Made by a program: the position numbers and the translations under genes. A stretch of 52,943 bases of DNA from UBA4736 sp002404015 (GTDB lineage: Bacteria > Chloroflexota > Dormibacteria > Dormibacterales > Dormibacteraceae). The DNA lies in contig DAIOCN010000018.1 of NCBI GenBank assembly GCA_036747295.1, positions 1-52,943 of the forward strand. The letters run 5' to 3'. The first letter of the stretch is position 1. Every line of letters begins with the position of its first letter. Below, one piece after another: positions 9,056 to 16,688 of the stretch. The notes under the pieces were generated by a model. The model made no database searches, was not told where the DNA came from, and worked only from the letters and a program-made list of their open reading frames with translations.

Positions 9056-9873
9056 TGCCCTACGTGCCCAGCGGCTACTGGTCGGGGCTCCACGACCGCC
9101 GCGACCTGAGCGCGGTCGGCCAGTCCGGCCTCCCGGCAGAGATGAACGAGGTGCTCTACCGCATCCAGCGCCGCAACCTGGCGGCGTTCCTGGGGCGGAA
9201 CGGGGCCGACCGGATCGCCGGCGCCGCCTTCGATGTCGGCAGCGGCAGCGGCTACTGGGTGGCGGAATGGCTGGCGGCCGGGGCTGGCAGCGTCGACGGC
9301 TGCGACCTGGTGCCGGCGGCGGTGGAGCGGCTGGAGGCCGAGTTCGGCTCCAGCGGGCGCTTTGTGGTCGCCGACGTCGGCGGATCTGCGCCGCTGGCGG
9401 AGAGCACGTACCAGTTCGTCAGTTGCATGAATGTGCTCCTGCATCTCACGGACGACCGCCTTTTTGAACGGGCGCTGGCCAACATCGCAGGTCTGCTGGC
9501 CGCAAATGGCCGGCTGCTGCTGGCCGAGCCGATCCTCAACAACGCCGCCTTCGAGCGGCCGTTCAACCCGGAGGCCTCCTCCCGAGCCCGCTCGCTGGCA
9601 GCCTACCGAGGCGGCCTGGAGCGGTGCGGACTCAGGCTCGTGGACCTGGCCCCGGCGACCGCTGTCGCCGCCAACCCGATCGAGTCGCGAACCCGCCTGG
9701 GGTTCTTCGCCTGGCGCGCCCTGTGGGCCGGGGCGGGGCTGCCGTCCAAGCTCCGCCCGGCAAATGCGGGCTGGATGGGGGCCGTGCTGGGAGCGCTGGA
9801 CCCGCTGCTGCTGAAGCTGGGGGCGGCGCCGTCGAGCAAATTTGCGCTGTTCGAGCGGCCGGCCACCCAGTGA
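9055..9873 (+). CDS. SAM-dependent methyltransferase (class I), second of a pair
   Basis: A 272-residue protein. Motif I is FDVGSGSGYWVAEWLAAG, the acidic end of strand 2 is VDGCDLVPAAVERL, then VVADVGGSAPL and the SCMNVLLHLTDDRLFE segment, ending strand 5 with LLLAEPILN. The N-terminal lid begins YVPSGYWSGLHD, as in polysaccharide-locus methyltransferases acting on a sugar or lipid-linked oligosaccharide. The ATG overlaps the preceding TGA and the stop overlaps the next ATG. Target unknown. Confidence 0.82.
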   Translation: MPYVPSGYWSGLHDRRDLSAVGQSGLPAEMNEVLYRIQRRNLAAFLGRNGADRIAGAAFDVGSGSGYWVAEWLAAGAGSVDGCDLVPAAVERLEAEFGSSGRFVVADVGGSAPLAESTYQFVSCMNVLLHLTDDRLFERALANIAGLLAANGRLLLAEPILNNAAFERPFNPEASSRARSLAAYRGGLERCGLRLVDLAPATAVAANPIESRTRLGFFAWRALWAGAGLPSKLRPANAGWMGAVLGALDPLLLKLGAAPSSKFALFERPATQ

Positions 9874-10856
9874 TGGCGAGGATAACGATCGTCCACGACG
9901 TGGCGGGGGTCGCCGCCGAAGAGGCGCGCCTCCTGCGGGCGGCGGGCCACGAGGTGACGCATATCCGGCTCCCCCAGCCGGGCGCCAACTGGCGCTGGCC
10001 GGTCAAGGCCATCGCGATCCTCTGGCGGCTCGTGATCTATCTGCCGGCCGTTGTCCGGATCCGACTCAGCCGGCCCGACGTGCTCCACATCCACTGGGTC
10101 CTGATGGGCGTCCTGGGAGTCCTGGCCGGGCGCCCCTTCCATGTTTCGGCGCACGGTTCGGACCTACATGTTCACTTCCGCAGGCGCGTCCTCCGCGTCC
10201 TCAGCCGCTTCGTACTCGGGCGCGCCGAGCGCATCTTCTACTCAACTCCGAACCTCGCCACGTACCTCACCGGTTTCGAGGCCAAGAGCGTCCACCTACC
10301 CAACCCAGTGGACCCGGTCGATTTCCCGATCCGAGAGCGGCCGGCGGGCCGCGCAGTGCTTCTCTTCACGAGGCTCGACCCGATCAAGGGGGTGGACGTC
10401 GTCTTCGCGGCAGCGGAGCGCCTGGTGGCCGGCGCTGAGCTGACCGGGCTGGCCTGGGGCCCGCTGCGCGCGGACTATCTGGCCCGCTATGGCGGAGTGG
10501 TGCGTTTCGTCGAGCCGGTTGGCAGGGAGCAGATTCCGGAATTCCTGCAGGATTTCGACGTGGTCGTCGGCCAGATGAAGCAGGGCACCCTGGGGCTGGC
10601 CGAAATCGAGGCACTGGCGGCGGGCCTCCCGGTCGTGACCGGGCTCGACCTCGCGCTGTACGCGGCGGATCCGCCTCCGGTCACCTGCGCAACCGACGCG
10701 GACGGAATCGTCGCGGCGGTCGAGTGGCTGCTCGCCGACCCGGCCGGCCGCCCGGCCCATCGCCTGGCAGCACGAAGCTGGGTCGAACGCAACCATGGCT
10801 CGGCGCACCACCTGCAGATTCTCGAGGAGGCCTACGGCCTGCGCCATGCGGTCTGA
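9873..10856 (+). CDS. glycosyltransferase, GT-B fold (family 4-like)
   Basis: A 327-residue protein starting at the ATG that overlaps the upstream TGA. The N-terminal half has IVHDVAGVAAEEARLL and DVLHIHWVLMGVLG, the acceptor-domain HIHW motif; then SAHGSDLHV, a typical GT4 segment. The C-terminal half has LLFTRLDPIKGVDVVFAA and GLAEIEALAAGLPVV, the E-x7-type donor motif. It is shorter than the usual 370-400 residues, mostly in the first domain. It would add one sugar to the lipid-linked repeat. Its end overlaps the aminotransferase start by 11 bases. Confidence 0.83.
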   Translation: MARITIVHDVAGVAAEEARLLRAAGHEVTHIRLPQPGANWRWPVKAIAILWRLVIYLPAVVRIRLSRPDVLHIHWVLMGVLGVLAGRPFHVSAHGSDLHVHFRRRVLRVLSRFVLGRAERIFYSTPNLATYLTGFEAKSVHLPNPVDPVDFPIRERPAGRAVLLFTRLDPIKGVDVVFAAAERLVAGAELTGLAWGPLRADYLARYGGVVRFVEPVGREQIPEFLQDFDVVVGQMKQGTLGLAEIEALAAGLPVVTGLDLALYAADPPPVTCATDADGIVAAVEWLLADPAGRPAHRLAARSWVERNHGSAHHLQILEEAYGLRHAV

Positions 10857-12030
10857 GTTCCTGCCCTTCTCGCCCCCGATGATCGGCGAGGAGGAGATCG
10901 CCGAGGTGGTCGCGGCGATGCGCTCCGACTGGCTGACCACGGGGCCCCGTGTGCGCCGCTTCGAGCAGGAGTTCGCGAAGCTGGTTGGCGCCCCCGACGC
11001 CGTGGCTATGAACTCATGCACCTCCGCCCTGCACGTGGCGCTCAAGGTCGCTGGGGTCGGCCCCGGCGACCGGGTCATCACGACCCCCATGACCTTCTGC
11101 TCCAGCGTCCACGTGATCGAGCACACAGGCGCCACCCCCGTGCTGGTCGACGTCGAGCCCGACACCCTGAACATCGACCCCGCCCTGGTCGAGGCCGCCT
11201 GCGCCGAGGCGGCGCCGAAGGCCATCCTGCCGGTGCACCTGTACGGGCATCCCTGCGAGCTGGACGAGCTGGTCGCGATCGCCGACCGGACCGGCGCCGC
11301 CCTGGTCGAGGACGCGGCCCACGCGCTTCCCGCGCGCTACCGAGGCGTGATGGTCGGCGCGGGCGCCGGCTCCGGTGCCGGGCAGCCGCTGCGGCTGACC
11401 GCCTTCTCGTTCTACGCGACCAAGAACCTCACCACCGGGGAGGGTGGGATGCTGACCGGGCCGCAGCACGCGCTGGACGACGCCCGGATCTGGGCGCTGC
11501 ACGGTATGAGCCGCGACGCCTTCAACCGCTACTCAGAGAAGGGCTCCTGGTTCTACGAGGTGGTGCTGCCCGGCTTCAAATACAACATGCCGGAGCTGAT
11601 GGCGGCCATCGGGCTGCGCCAGCTGGACCGGCTGGACGCTATGCAGCAACGCCGGCGGCAGATCGTGGCCCGCTACGACGCCGCCTTCGAATCACTGCCC
11701 GAGCTCGTGACCCCGGTCGCCCGCGGCCACGTGGACTCCGCCTGGCACCTGTACGTGGTGCGTTTGAACCTGGATCGGCTGAGCATCGACCGCGCCGCCT
11801 TCATCGATGCGCTGCGAGCGCTCAACATCGGCAGCAGCGTCCACTTCATCCCGGTCCACCAGCACCCCTACTACCGCGACCGGTACGGCTGGCGGGAGGG
11901 GTCGTTCCCGGTGGCCGAGGCGGCCTACCGCCGGATGGTGTCGCTGCCGCTCTCGCCGCGGATGACGGACTCGGACGTGGACGACGTCGTGGAGGCCGTG
12001 ACGGCGGTAGTCGAGCGGTCGCGCCGGTAG
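10846..12030 (+). CDS. DegT/DnrJ/EryC1 family sugar aminotransferase
   Basis: A 394-residue PLP enzyme. The N-terminus FLPFSPPMIGEEEIAEV and WLTTGPRVRRFEQEFA are family hallmarks. MNSCTSALHVAL binds the cofactor phosphate, LVEDAAHALPARY holds the Asp that contacts the pyridine nitrogen, and the Schiff-base Lys is in SFYATKNLTTGEGGML near residue 193. Such enzymes transaminate nucleotide 4-keto or 3-keto sugars, so the CapD/WbpM-type dehydratase at 16689 or the oxidoreductase at 3529 could supply its substrate. The last 106 bases overlap the convergent phosphosugar transferase. Confidence 0.92.
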   Translation: MRSEFLPFSPPMIGEEEIAEVVAAMRSDWLTTGPRVRRFEQEFAKLVGAPDAVAMNSCTSALHVALKVAGVGPGDRVITTPMTFCSSVHVIEHTGATPVLVDVEPDTLNIDPALVEAACAEAAPKAILPVHLYGHPCELDELVAIADRTGAALVEDAAHALPARYRGVMVGAGAGSGAGQPLRLTAFSFYATKNLTTGEGGMLTGPQHALDDARIWALHGMSRDAFNRYSEKGSWFYEVVLPGFKYNMPELMAAIGLRQLDRLDAMQQRRRQIVARYDAAFESLPELVTPVARGHVDSAWHLYVVRLNLDRLSIDRAAFIDALRALNIGSSVHFIPVHQHPYYRDRYGWREGSFPVAEAAYRRMVSLPLSPRMTDSDVDDVVEAVTAVVERSRR

Positions 12031-12623
12031 GGCAGCAGGCGCCGCCCCACGAGCGCCAGCGTCGAGATGACGAGTCCGAGGTCGGTCGCCACGTTCCTCC
12101 GCTCCAGGTAGGCCAGGTCGATCGCCGCCTTGCGGGCCATCAGCTCGGGGTAGGCGGCCTCAACGTCGTGGCCGCGGAGCAGCTGCTCCTCATCGGCGAA
12201 GGCGACCGAGGCGGGGCTGGTCAGGCCGGGGCGGACCGCCAGCAGGCGGCGCTGCGACTCGTCGTAGAGGGCGACGAAGCGGGGATCCTCTGGGCGCGGC
12301 CCGAGCAGGCTCATGTCTCCGCGCAGCACGTTGTACAGCTGCGGCAGCTCGTCCAGCTTCAGGCGCCGCAGCGCTCGGCCGACGGCGGTGACACGCGGGT
12401 CGTCCGCACCCGTCACCCGCGGCCCGCTGGGAGCCGCCTCCGCGACCATCGTCCGTACCTTGTAAGCGCGGAATTCGCGCCCGCCGCGACCGACCCGGCG
12501 CGCGCGATAGAAGGCCGGGCCGGGAGACGTCAGCCGCGCCGCCAGCGCGGCCAGCGCGATCAGCGGCGAGCAGACGACGAGCGCCAGCAGGCTCACGATC
12601 AGGTCGACCGACCGGCGCGCCAC
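11925..12623 (-). CDS. polyisoprenyl-phosphate sugar-1-phosphate transferase (bacterial sugar transferase, small PglC-like type)
   Basis: A 232-residue protein that starts with one re-entrant hydrophobic helix (LIVSLLALVVCSPLIALAAL) and continues with LTSPGPAFYRARRVGRGG, FRAYKVRTM and KLDELPQLYNVLRGDMSLL-GPRPE. These are the defining motifs of the monotopic phosphoglycosyltransferases that load the first sugar phosphate onto undecaprenyl phosphate. The natural protein probably ends near residue 195 (GRRLLPYRR); the remaining Ser/Thr-rich tail is read antisense through the end of the aminotransferase gene, suggesting loss of the original stop. GTG start with TACACT 7 bases upstream. Confidence 0.88.
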   Translation of the reverse strand: MARRSVDLIVSLLALVVCSPLIALAALAARLTSPGPAFYRARRVGRGGREFRAYKVRTMVAEAAPSGPRVTGADDPRVTAVGRALRRLKLDELPQLYNVLRGDMSLLGPRPEDPRFVALYDESQRRLLAVRPGLTSPASVAFADEEQLLRGHDVEAAYPELMARKAAIDLAYLERRNVATDLGLVISTLALVGRRLLPYRRDRSTTAVTASTTSSTSESVIRGESGSDTIRR

Positions 12624-12630
12624 GCGCGAC

Positions 12631-12636
12631 AGTGTA
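12631..12636 (-). promoter_or_regulatory. putative -10 hexamer (TACACT) of the sugar transferase gene
   Basis: TACACT on the minus strand ends 7 bases before the GTG at 12623 with no intervening Shine-Dalgarno sequence. On the plus strand a TAGGCT at 12635-12640 overlaps it and could serve the divergent flippase gene. Confidence 0.35.
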
Positions 12637-12774
12637 GGCTCGCCCTACGTGGCCACGCACGAGGATGTCGGGTGGACTATCGAGCAGCTTGACTCGGGCA
12701 CCCGAGTCTCCCCCAAGCACTGCGAAGAGACCTGAGAAATCGTCCGTTCTGCCACGCTAACGCTGGCGACTCGC

Positions 12775-14049
12775 GTGGTGCTGTTCGGCCTCTCGCTGGG
12801 GACGAACATCATCCTCGCGCACAGCCTGGGACCGGCCGGCCGAGGGGCGTATGCGATTGCCGTGCTGTTTCCCTCGATCCTCACCCTGCTCGCCAGCCTC
12901 GGAGTGGGCGCCGCCAACGTCTACCACGTCAGCCGGGGGACGCTCGACAAGCGGCATGTGGTCGCCGTCTCGACGATCGCCGCGATCTTGCTGGGGGGGA
13001 TCAGCTACGCGGGCGTGCTGGCGCTGACGAGGGTTGCCGGCGGCTCGACGGTGTTCGGCATCCAGTCCAGCTACCTGCTGCTTTCCTGCCTTTCGGTGCC
13101 ATTCACCCTGGCGGCCTACTTCATGCAGGGGGTGCTGCAGGGCGAGCGCCGCTTCCTGGCCTTCAACGCGGTGCTCGTCTGCCAGTACCTGTCGCTCTTC
13201 GTGATGCTGGCGCTGATCCTGCTTGCGCCCGGGGACAGGGTCAGGGAGTCGATCCTGGCCTGGACGGCCAGCGCGGTCCTCTCCGGGCTCCTGGCCCTGG
13301 CGCTGGTCGGTGTGCGGACCCGGCCGTCGAGCAGTCTGCACCCGGCCACTGTGCGCGCCATCTTCCGGTTCGGGTCGCTGACCTACCTGGGCAGCCTGAC
13401 CTCGTTCATCAACTACCGGTTCGACCTGCTGCTGGTGAACGCTTTCGTGGGTGCCACGCAGGCCGGGCTCTACGCGGTGGGGGCGGGGCTGGCCGAGGTG
13501 ATCTGGTTCCTTCCCAACTCCGCATCGATCGCGCTGGCGCCGCGCGCCGCCGCCGCCTCTGAGATTGATGCGGCCGAGCTCTCGGCCCAGGCTTCACGCT
13601 CGATCACCGCGGTCACCCTCCTCTGCGCCCTTCTGATGGCGCCGCTGGCGTCCCCCGCGGTCATGCTCTTCTTCGGTTCCGCCTTCGCCGCCAGCGTGGA
13701 CGCCGTCTGGCTACTGCTGCCGGGGATCGTCACCTTCTCGACATGGAAGATCTTCTCCGCCTACCTGGTCGGCCGCAATATGCTCAAGGCGGACCTGCTG
13801 GCGGCGAGCGTGGCGATGGCGGTGACGCTGGCCCTGGACCTGCTCCTGATCCCGCGCTACGGCTTCCGCGGCGCCGCGGTGGCCTCGTCGGCGGCCTACA
13901 CCGTGGCCATGCTGGTCGACCTGTGGTGGGTGCGCCGGCGCTCTGGTCTCAGCCTCAGCCGCTGGCTCATACCGGTGCGTTCGGATGCCGAGCCGGTGGT
14001 CAGCCGGTTGCGGCCGCTGCTGGCCCGCATCCGACCGGACGCCGCCTAG
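12775..14049 (+). CDS. Wzx-type polysaccharide flippase (MOP superfamily), start uncertain
   Basis: At least 424 residues with about 12-14 hydrophobic segments. LGPAGRGAYAIAVLFPSIL near the N-terminus and the later FGSLTYLGSLTSFINYRFD repeat-half start are typical of Wzx/MOP lipid-linked oligosaccharide flippases, which move the undecaprenyl-linked repeat across the membrane. The GTG at 12775 cuts into the first helix: the same frame upstream reads EIVRSATLTLATR back to a stop at 12733, and a different frame starting ATG 12665 gives a plausible 24-residue N-terminus. A one-base frameshift near 12735, real or from sequencing, would join them. The C-terminus ends exactly at the DUF559 cassette. 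Confidence 0.83.
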   Translation: MVLFGLSLGTNIILAHSLGPAGRGAYAIAVLFPSILTLLASLGVGAANVYHVSRGTLDKRHVVAVSTIAAILLGGISYAGVLALTRVAGGSTVFGIQSSYLLLSCLSVPFTLAAYFMQGVLQGERRFLAFNAVLVCQYLSLFVMLALILLAPGDRVRESILAWTASAVLSGLLALALVGVRTRPSSSLHPATVRAIFRFGSLTYLGSLTSFINYRFDLLLVNAFVGATQAGLYAVGAGLAEVIWFLPNSASIALAPRAAAASEIDAAELSAQASRSITAVTLLCALLMAPLASPAVMLFFGSAFAASVDAVWLLLPGIVTFSTWKIFSAYLVGRNMLKADLLAASVAMAVTLALDLLLIPRYGFRGAAVASSAAYTVAMLVDLWWVRRRSGLSLSRWLIPVRSDAEPVVSRLRPLLARIRPDAA

Positions 14050-14051
14050 CC

Positions 14052-14065
14052 TGTCCGGTCCCCGA
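14052..14065 (+). repeat. left 14-bp inverted repeat of the DUF559 cassette
   Basis: TGTCCGGTCCCCGA, starting 3 bases after the flippase stop. Its exact reverse complement is at 14785-14798. Confidence 0.75.
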
Positions 14066-14080
14066 GATGCCGGGAAAGCA

Positions 14081-14228
14081 GGACCCCCCACCCAGCCTCC
14101 CGCCGCACGCGGGGGGAGGAGTAGCTGACATGACAGCAGGACCCCTCCCTCCGCCTGCGGGGGGAGGCGGGGAGGGGGGCGGAGCCGGCTCTTAACCGAA
14201 TCAGTTGTACGTGGGCCTGGGCACTGAG
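14081..14228 (+). repeat. 148-bp direct repeat, copy A
   Basis: Begins with a C-run and CACCCAGCCTCC, contains two C-rich/G-rich hairpin-like blocks separated by TAGCTGACATGACAGCAGGA, and ends CAGTTGTACGTGGGCCTGGG-CACTGAG. Same length and order as copy B at 14591-14738, differing at scattered positions. Confidence 0.85.
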
Positions 14229-14239
14229 AGCATGCCGCC

Positions 14240-14638
14240 GTGGATCCGGCAAAACTACTGGCTCGGGCTGTGCGAGATCAGCGTGCCCGTGAGTTGCGGC
14301 TAGACATGTCGAAGACTGAACGACGGCTCTGGAATCGCCTGCGCAACCGCCAGCTCCAAGGCCAGAAATTTCGCCGGCAAGTTCCGATCGGGCCCTATTT
14401 CGCCGACTTCGCCTGCCTGGAGGCTGGGCTGGTGATCGAAGTGGATGGTGAGCACCACGGAGAGCAGCCTGCCTACGACAGGAGGCGAGATCGATCGCTG
14501 AGTGAGATGGGCTATTGCGTGCTCAGGTTCTGGGTGGCAGAGATCGATGACAACATCGAGGGGGTCGTGGAAAGCATCAGCGGAGCCCTGAGGCCCCCCA
14601 CCCAGCCTCCCTCCGCCTGCGGGGGGAGGAATAGCTGA
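14240..14638 (+). CDS. DUF559 (VSR/endonuclease-like fold) protein
   Basis: A 132-residue protein. TERRLWNRLRNRQLQGQKFR, then RQVPIGPYFADFACLEAGL, VIEVDGEHH and GYCVLRFW are the standard DUF559 sequence, a PD-(D/E)xK-like fold related to very-short-patch repair endonucleases. The candidate metal ligands are the Asp of ADFAC and the Glu/Asp of IEVDG. The last 17 or so residues (RPPTQPPSACGGRNS) are translation of repeat copy B. GTG start; a downstream ATG at about 14305 (MSKTERR) is possible. Base composition is lower in G+C than the flanks. Cellular role of the family is unknown; its frequent association with repeats suggests a mobile element function. Confidence 0.85.
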   Translation: MDPAKLLARAVRDQRARELRLDMSKTERRLWNRLRNRQLQGQKFRRQVPIGPYFADFACLEAGLVIEVDGEHHGEQPAYDRRRDRSLSEMGYCVLRFWVAEIDDNIEGVVESISGALRPPTQPPSACGGRNS

Positions 14639-14738
14639 CATGACAGCAGGACCCCTCCCTCCGCCTGCGGGGGGAGGTGGGGAGGGGGGCGCAGCCGACT
14701 CTTAACCGAATCAGTTGTACGTAGGCCCGGGCACTGAG
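14591..14738 (+). repeat. 148-bp direct repeat, copy B
   Basis: Second copy, 510 bp downstream of copy A and in the same orientation, overlapping the 3' end of the DUF559 gene. It shares the internal TAGCTGACATGACAGCAGGA and CTTAACCGAATCAGTTGTAC blocks exactly. Confidence 0.85.
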
Positions 14739-14784
14739 GCCCCTCACCCAGCCTTCCCCGGCAGGCCGGGCGAGGAATAGCTCG
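14739..14784 (+). repeat. partial third copy of the repeat start
   Basis: The bases CACCCAGCCTTCC...GAGGAATAGCT resemble the first 45 or so bases of copies A and B but with a diverged stem. It runs straight into the right inverted repeat. Confidence 0.5.
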
Positions 14785-14798
14785 TCGGGGACCGGACA
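14785..14798 (-). repeat. right 14-bp inverted repeat of the DUF559 cassette
   Basis: TCGGGGACCGGACA, the exact reverse complement of 14052-14065, ending 3 bases before the minus-strand stop codon of the polymerase gene at 14801. Confidence 0.75.
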
Positions 14799-14800
14799 AC

Positions 14801-16405
14801 CTAGCCGGCGGTCGGGGCCGGGCGCGGCCGGGCGCGGAGTGCGTCGGCCGCGAGGAGGCTCAGGACCAGCGCCAGCCAGAACCCCGGAAAGCTGAACCCG
14901 CCGAGCAGGAGCGTGCCCTGGAACTGGGAGGCGAGCAGCCCCAGGATGGTGCCGGCCAGCACCGCCGACGGAGCGTAGAAACCGCGCCAGAGCAGCCTCA
15001 GCGCATACCAGACGGCCAGCCCCATCAGCAAGAGGTAGATGAGGAGCCCGGGGAGGCCCATCTCGACCAGCATCCGCAGGAATGTGTTGTGGGTGGTGGC
15101 CCCTCGCAGGCGCGCGTCGACCCCGTTCAGGTAGGGGACGATGGCGTCTGCGTCCGTGCCGGGGCCATAGCCGAAAAGCGGCCGCTGCTCGGACGCGGCC
15201 ACCGCCGCCCGCCACAGCGACACGCGGGCGAACAGGGAGGAAAAGCCCTTCAGCTGAACCGTGGCGAGACCGCCCGTCGCGATCGTCGGTTCGGTGGGCG
15301 CCGGCGCCTGGCCGCGCTCATCCAGGTTCGGGTTCAGCAGGATTGCCGGCGCTGGGCTGCCATACCAGGCGCGCACCAGGTCCATCCGGCCGAGGACGCC
15401 CACGTCGTTGCTCAGGCCGCCGGCGAGGAGCGCGAGCAGGGCGACGCCCAGGACCATCGGGGCCAGCGCCCTCCGCCGAACGCGGGCAGCGGCGGCGAAG
15501 AGCGCCAGCGAGCCGATGGCCGCCATCAGCCAGCCCTCGCGGCTGAACGTCGCCAGCAGTCCGGCCAGGATGATCAGGATCGCCGCCGTCCACAACCGGC
15601 GGCCACCGGGCCAGGTGCTGACCGAGCGCAGGTAGAGGGCGGCGACCAGCCCGAAGGCGTCGGGCGCCGAGTTGGGGGCCACCGACGGCCCGTAGTCCTG
15701 GGGGAACACGATGCCCGTGCGGTGTCCGAAAAGGAGGGCCTCCTCCAGGTTGTACAGGCCGACTGCCCGACCGTAGAGGTGGATCGAGCCGACAGCGAAC
15801 AGCAGCAGGCCGCTGAGTACGATCACGACCGCCGCGACGGCCAGCGTCACCAGGAGGTGGTGCGCGACCCGCTCGGGGCTGGGCAGGCCGGGCACGAGCA
15901 GGAACGCGATGAAGAGCGTGACGAGGCTGCCCAAGAGATAGGGAAGGCTGACGGTGTGCGAGGTCGAGGTCGCGGTGGTCACAGCCAGCCAGGCCAGGTA
16001 GGCGACCAGCGCCGCGATCAGCGGCCTCGGCAAGCGCAATGTCGCGGCGGCCAGGCCGCCCAGGTCGAACCGGCCGGCGACCAGGAAGGCGGTGAGGACC
16101 GTCAGGGCTGGGAGGTAGCGGGCGGAGTAGGGGATGATCGCGCTGGTCGTGAGGATGGTCGCGGGGACCAGGGCCAGCAATAACGGCTCGCGCCGGGCCG
16201 GGCCGGCGATCCAGCCGCAGGCGGCCCCGCACGCCAGCGCCAGGCCGTAGGCCGGGAGCCCGAGCCGGCTCTCGACCCAGCCCAGGGCCAGGACCAGGAG
16301 CACCATGCCGCCGACCACGGCGGCGGCGACCTGGCCCTCGGTGGGGCGCCAGCCCGAAGTGTTGTAGACGGGGCGGCTGATGACGCTCACGAGGGCGCCG
16401 GCCAT
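14801..16405 (-). CDS. O-antigen ligase/polymerase-family membrane protein
   Basis: A 534-residue polytopic protein with about twelve hydrophobic segments. The large loop between residues about 330 and 440 leads to RPLFGYGPGTDADAIVPYL, then THNTFLRMLVEMGLPGLLIY: the Wzy_C 'HN.FL....E.G..G' signature. The unusually long extracytoplasmic loop (LNPNLDERGQAPAPTEPT) is linker-like. It would polymerise or ligate oligosaccharide units outside the membrane, and it faces the flippase gene across the DUF559 cassette. A second such protein is encoded at 2142, so the locus may have separate polymerase and ligase, which sequence cannot assign. ATG start; no clear promoter seen. Confidence 0.82.
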   Translation of the reverse strand: MAGALVSVISRPVYNTSGWRPTEGQVAAAVVGGMVLLVLALGWVESRLGLPAYGLALACGAACGWIAGPARREPLLLALVPATILTTSAIIPYSARYLPALTVLTAFLVAGRFDLGGLAAATLRLPRPLIAALVAYLAWLAVTTATSTSHTVSLPYLLGSLVTLFIAFLLVPGLPSPERVAHHLLVTLAVAAVVIVLSGLLLFAVGSIHLYGRAVGLYNLEEALLFGHRTGIVFPQDYGPSVAPNSAPDAFGLVAALYLRSVSTWPGGRRLWTAAILIILAGLLATFSREGWLMAAIGSLALFAAAARVRRRALAPMVLGVALLALLAGGLSNDVGVLGRMDLVRAWYGSPAPAILLNPNLDERGQAPAPTEPTIATGGLATVQLKGFSSLFARVSLWRAAVAASEQRPLFGYGPGTDADAIVPYLNGVDARLRGATTHNTFLRMLVEMGLPGLLIYLLLMGLAVWYALRLLWRGFYAPSAVLAGTILGLLASQFQGTLLLGGFSFPGFWLALVLSLLAADALRARPRPAPTAG

Positions 16406-16440
16406 GGTGAGACGCAGGTGCGATCGAGCAGTTGAACCAT

Positions 16441-16462
16441 GTTGAGGTGGGCCTGGGCACTG
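16441..16462 (+). repeat. isolated 3' end of the DUF559-associated repeat
   Basis: GTGGGCCTGGGCACTG at 16447-16462 is identical to the end of repeat copy A (14211-14226), with a GTTGAG/GTTGTAC lead-in. The rest of the repeat is absent, so this may be a scar of a former copy. Confidence 0.5.
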
Positions 16463-16529
16463 CCGGCGAACGTGCGCCCGGAGCCAGGGCTGAAGGATAG
16501 CGTCTGGGGCGTGTGGCGGACCGCGACAC

Positions 16530-16658
16530 TCGGCGGCGCCTGGCCCGGCGAATCGAGCTTGACGGCGCTACGGCTACAGTGATAAATGGAGAGCCCAGCA
16601 GCAGGCCGACGGCCGCAAGTGCGACGTCGCGCGTCCGTTTCACACTATTGCATCCCAC
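16530..16658 (-). pseudogene. N-terminal remnant of a phosphosugar transferase
   Basis: On the minus strand a frame beginning at 16643 (GTG) or 16658 reads VKRTRDVALAAVGLLLG followed by SPFITVAV, the re-entrant helix of bacterial sugar transferases. The neighbouring frame then continues AVKLDSPGQAP, matching the family A-I-K-L-D-S-P-G-P motif, so one frameshift near 16570 separates the two. Nothing recognisable follows, and the 22-base repeat scar lies 70 bases on. The gene appears truncated and dead. The rest of 16,406-16,688 shows no other gene. Confidence 0.55.
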
Positions 16659-16688
16659 CTTCGGCCGCGATGAGCCCGACTTTGCACC

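Larger units (their letters stand above)
14052..14798. mobile_element. DUF559 cassette: nuclease-like gene, two 148-bp direct repeats, 14-bp terminal inverted repeat
   Basis: A 747-bp unit between the convergent ends of the flippase and the polymerase. TGTCCGGTCCCCGA (14052-14065) recurs exactly inverted at 14785-14798. Inside lie a 148-bp repeat, the DUF559 gene, a second copy of the repeat in the same orientation, and a third partial copy. Both ends sit within a few bases of the neighbouring stop codons. The gene has visibly lower G+C than its neighbours. I infer an inserted selfish or repeat-amplifying cassette; I do not recognise a transposase, and DUF559 proteins are not known to me as transposases. 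Confidence 0.55.

Noticed and set aside
14240..14638. DUF559 gene as part of a restriction-modification or CRISPR system
   Set aside because: No methyltransferase, cas gene or regularly spaced short repeats nearby; the two 148-bp copies are not a CRISPR array.
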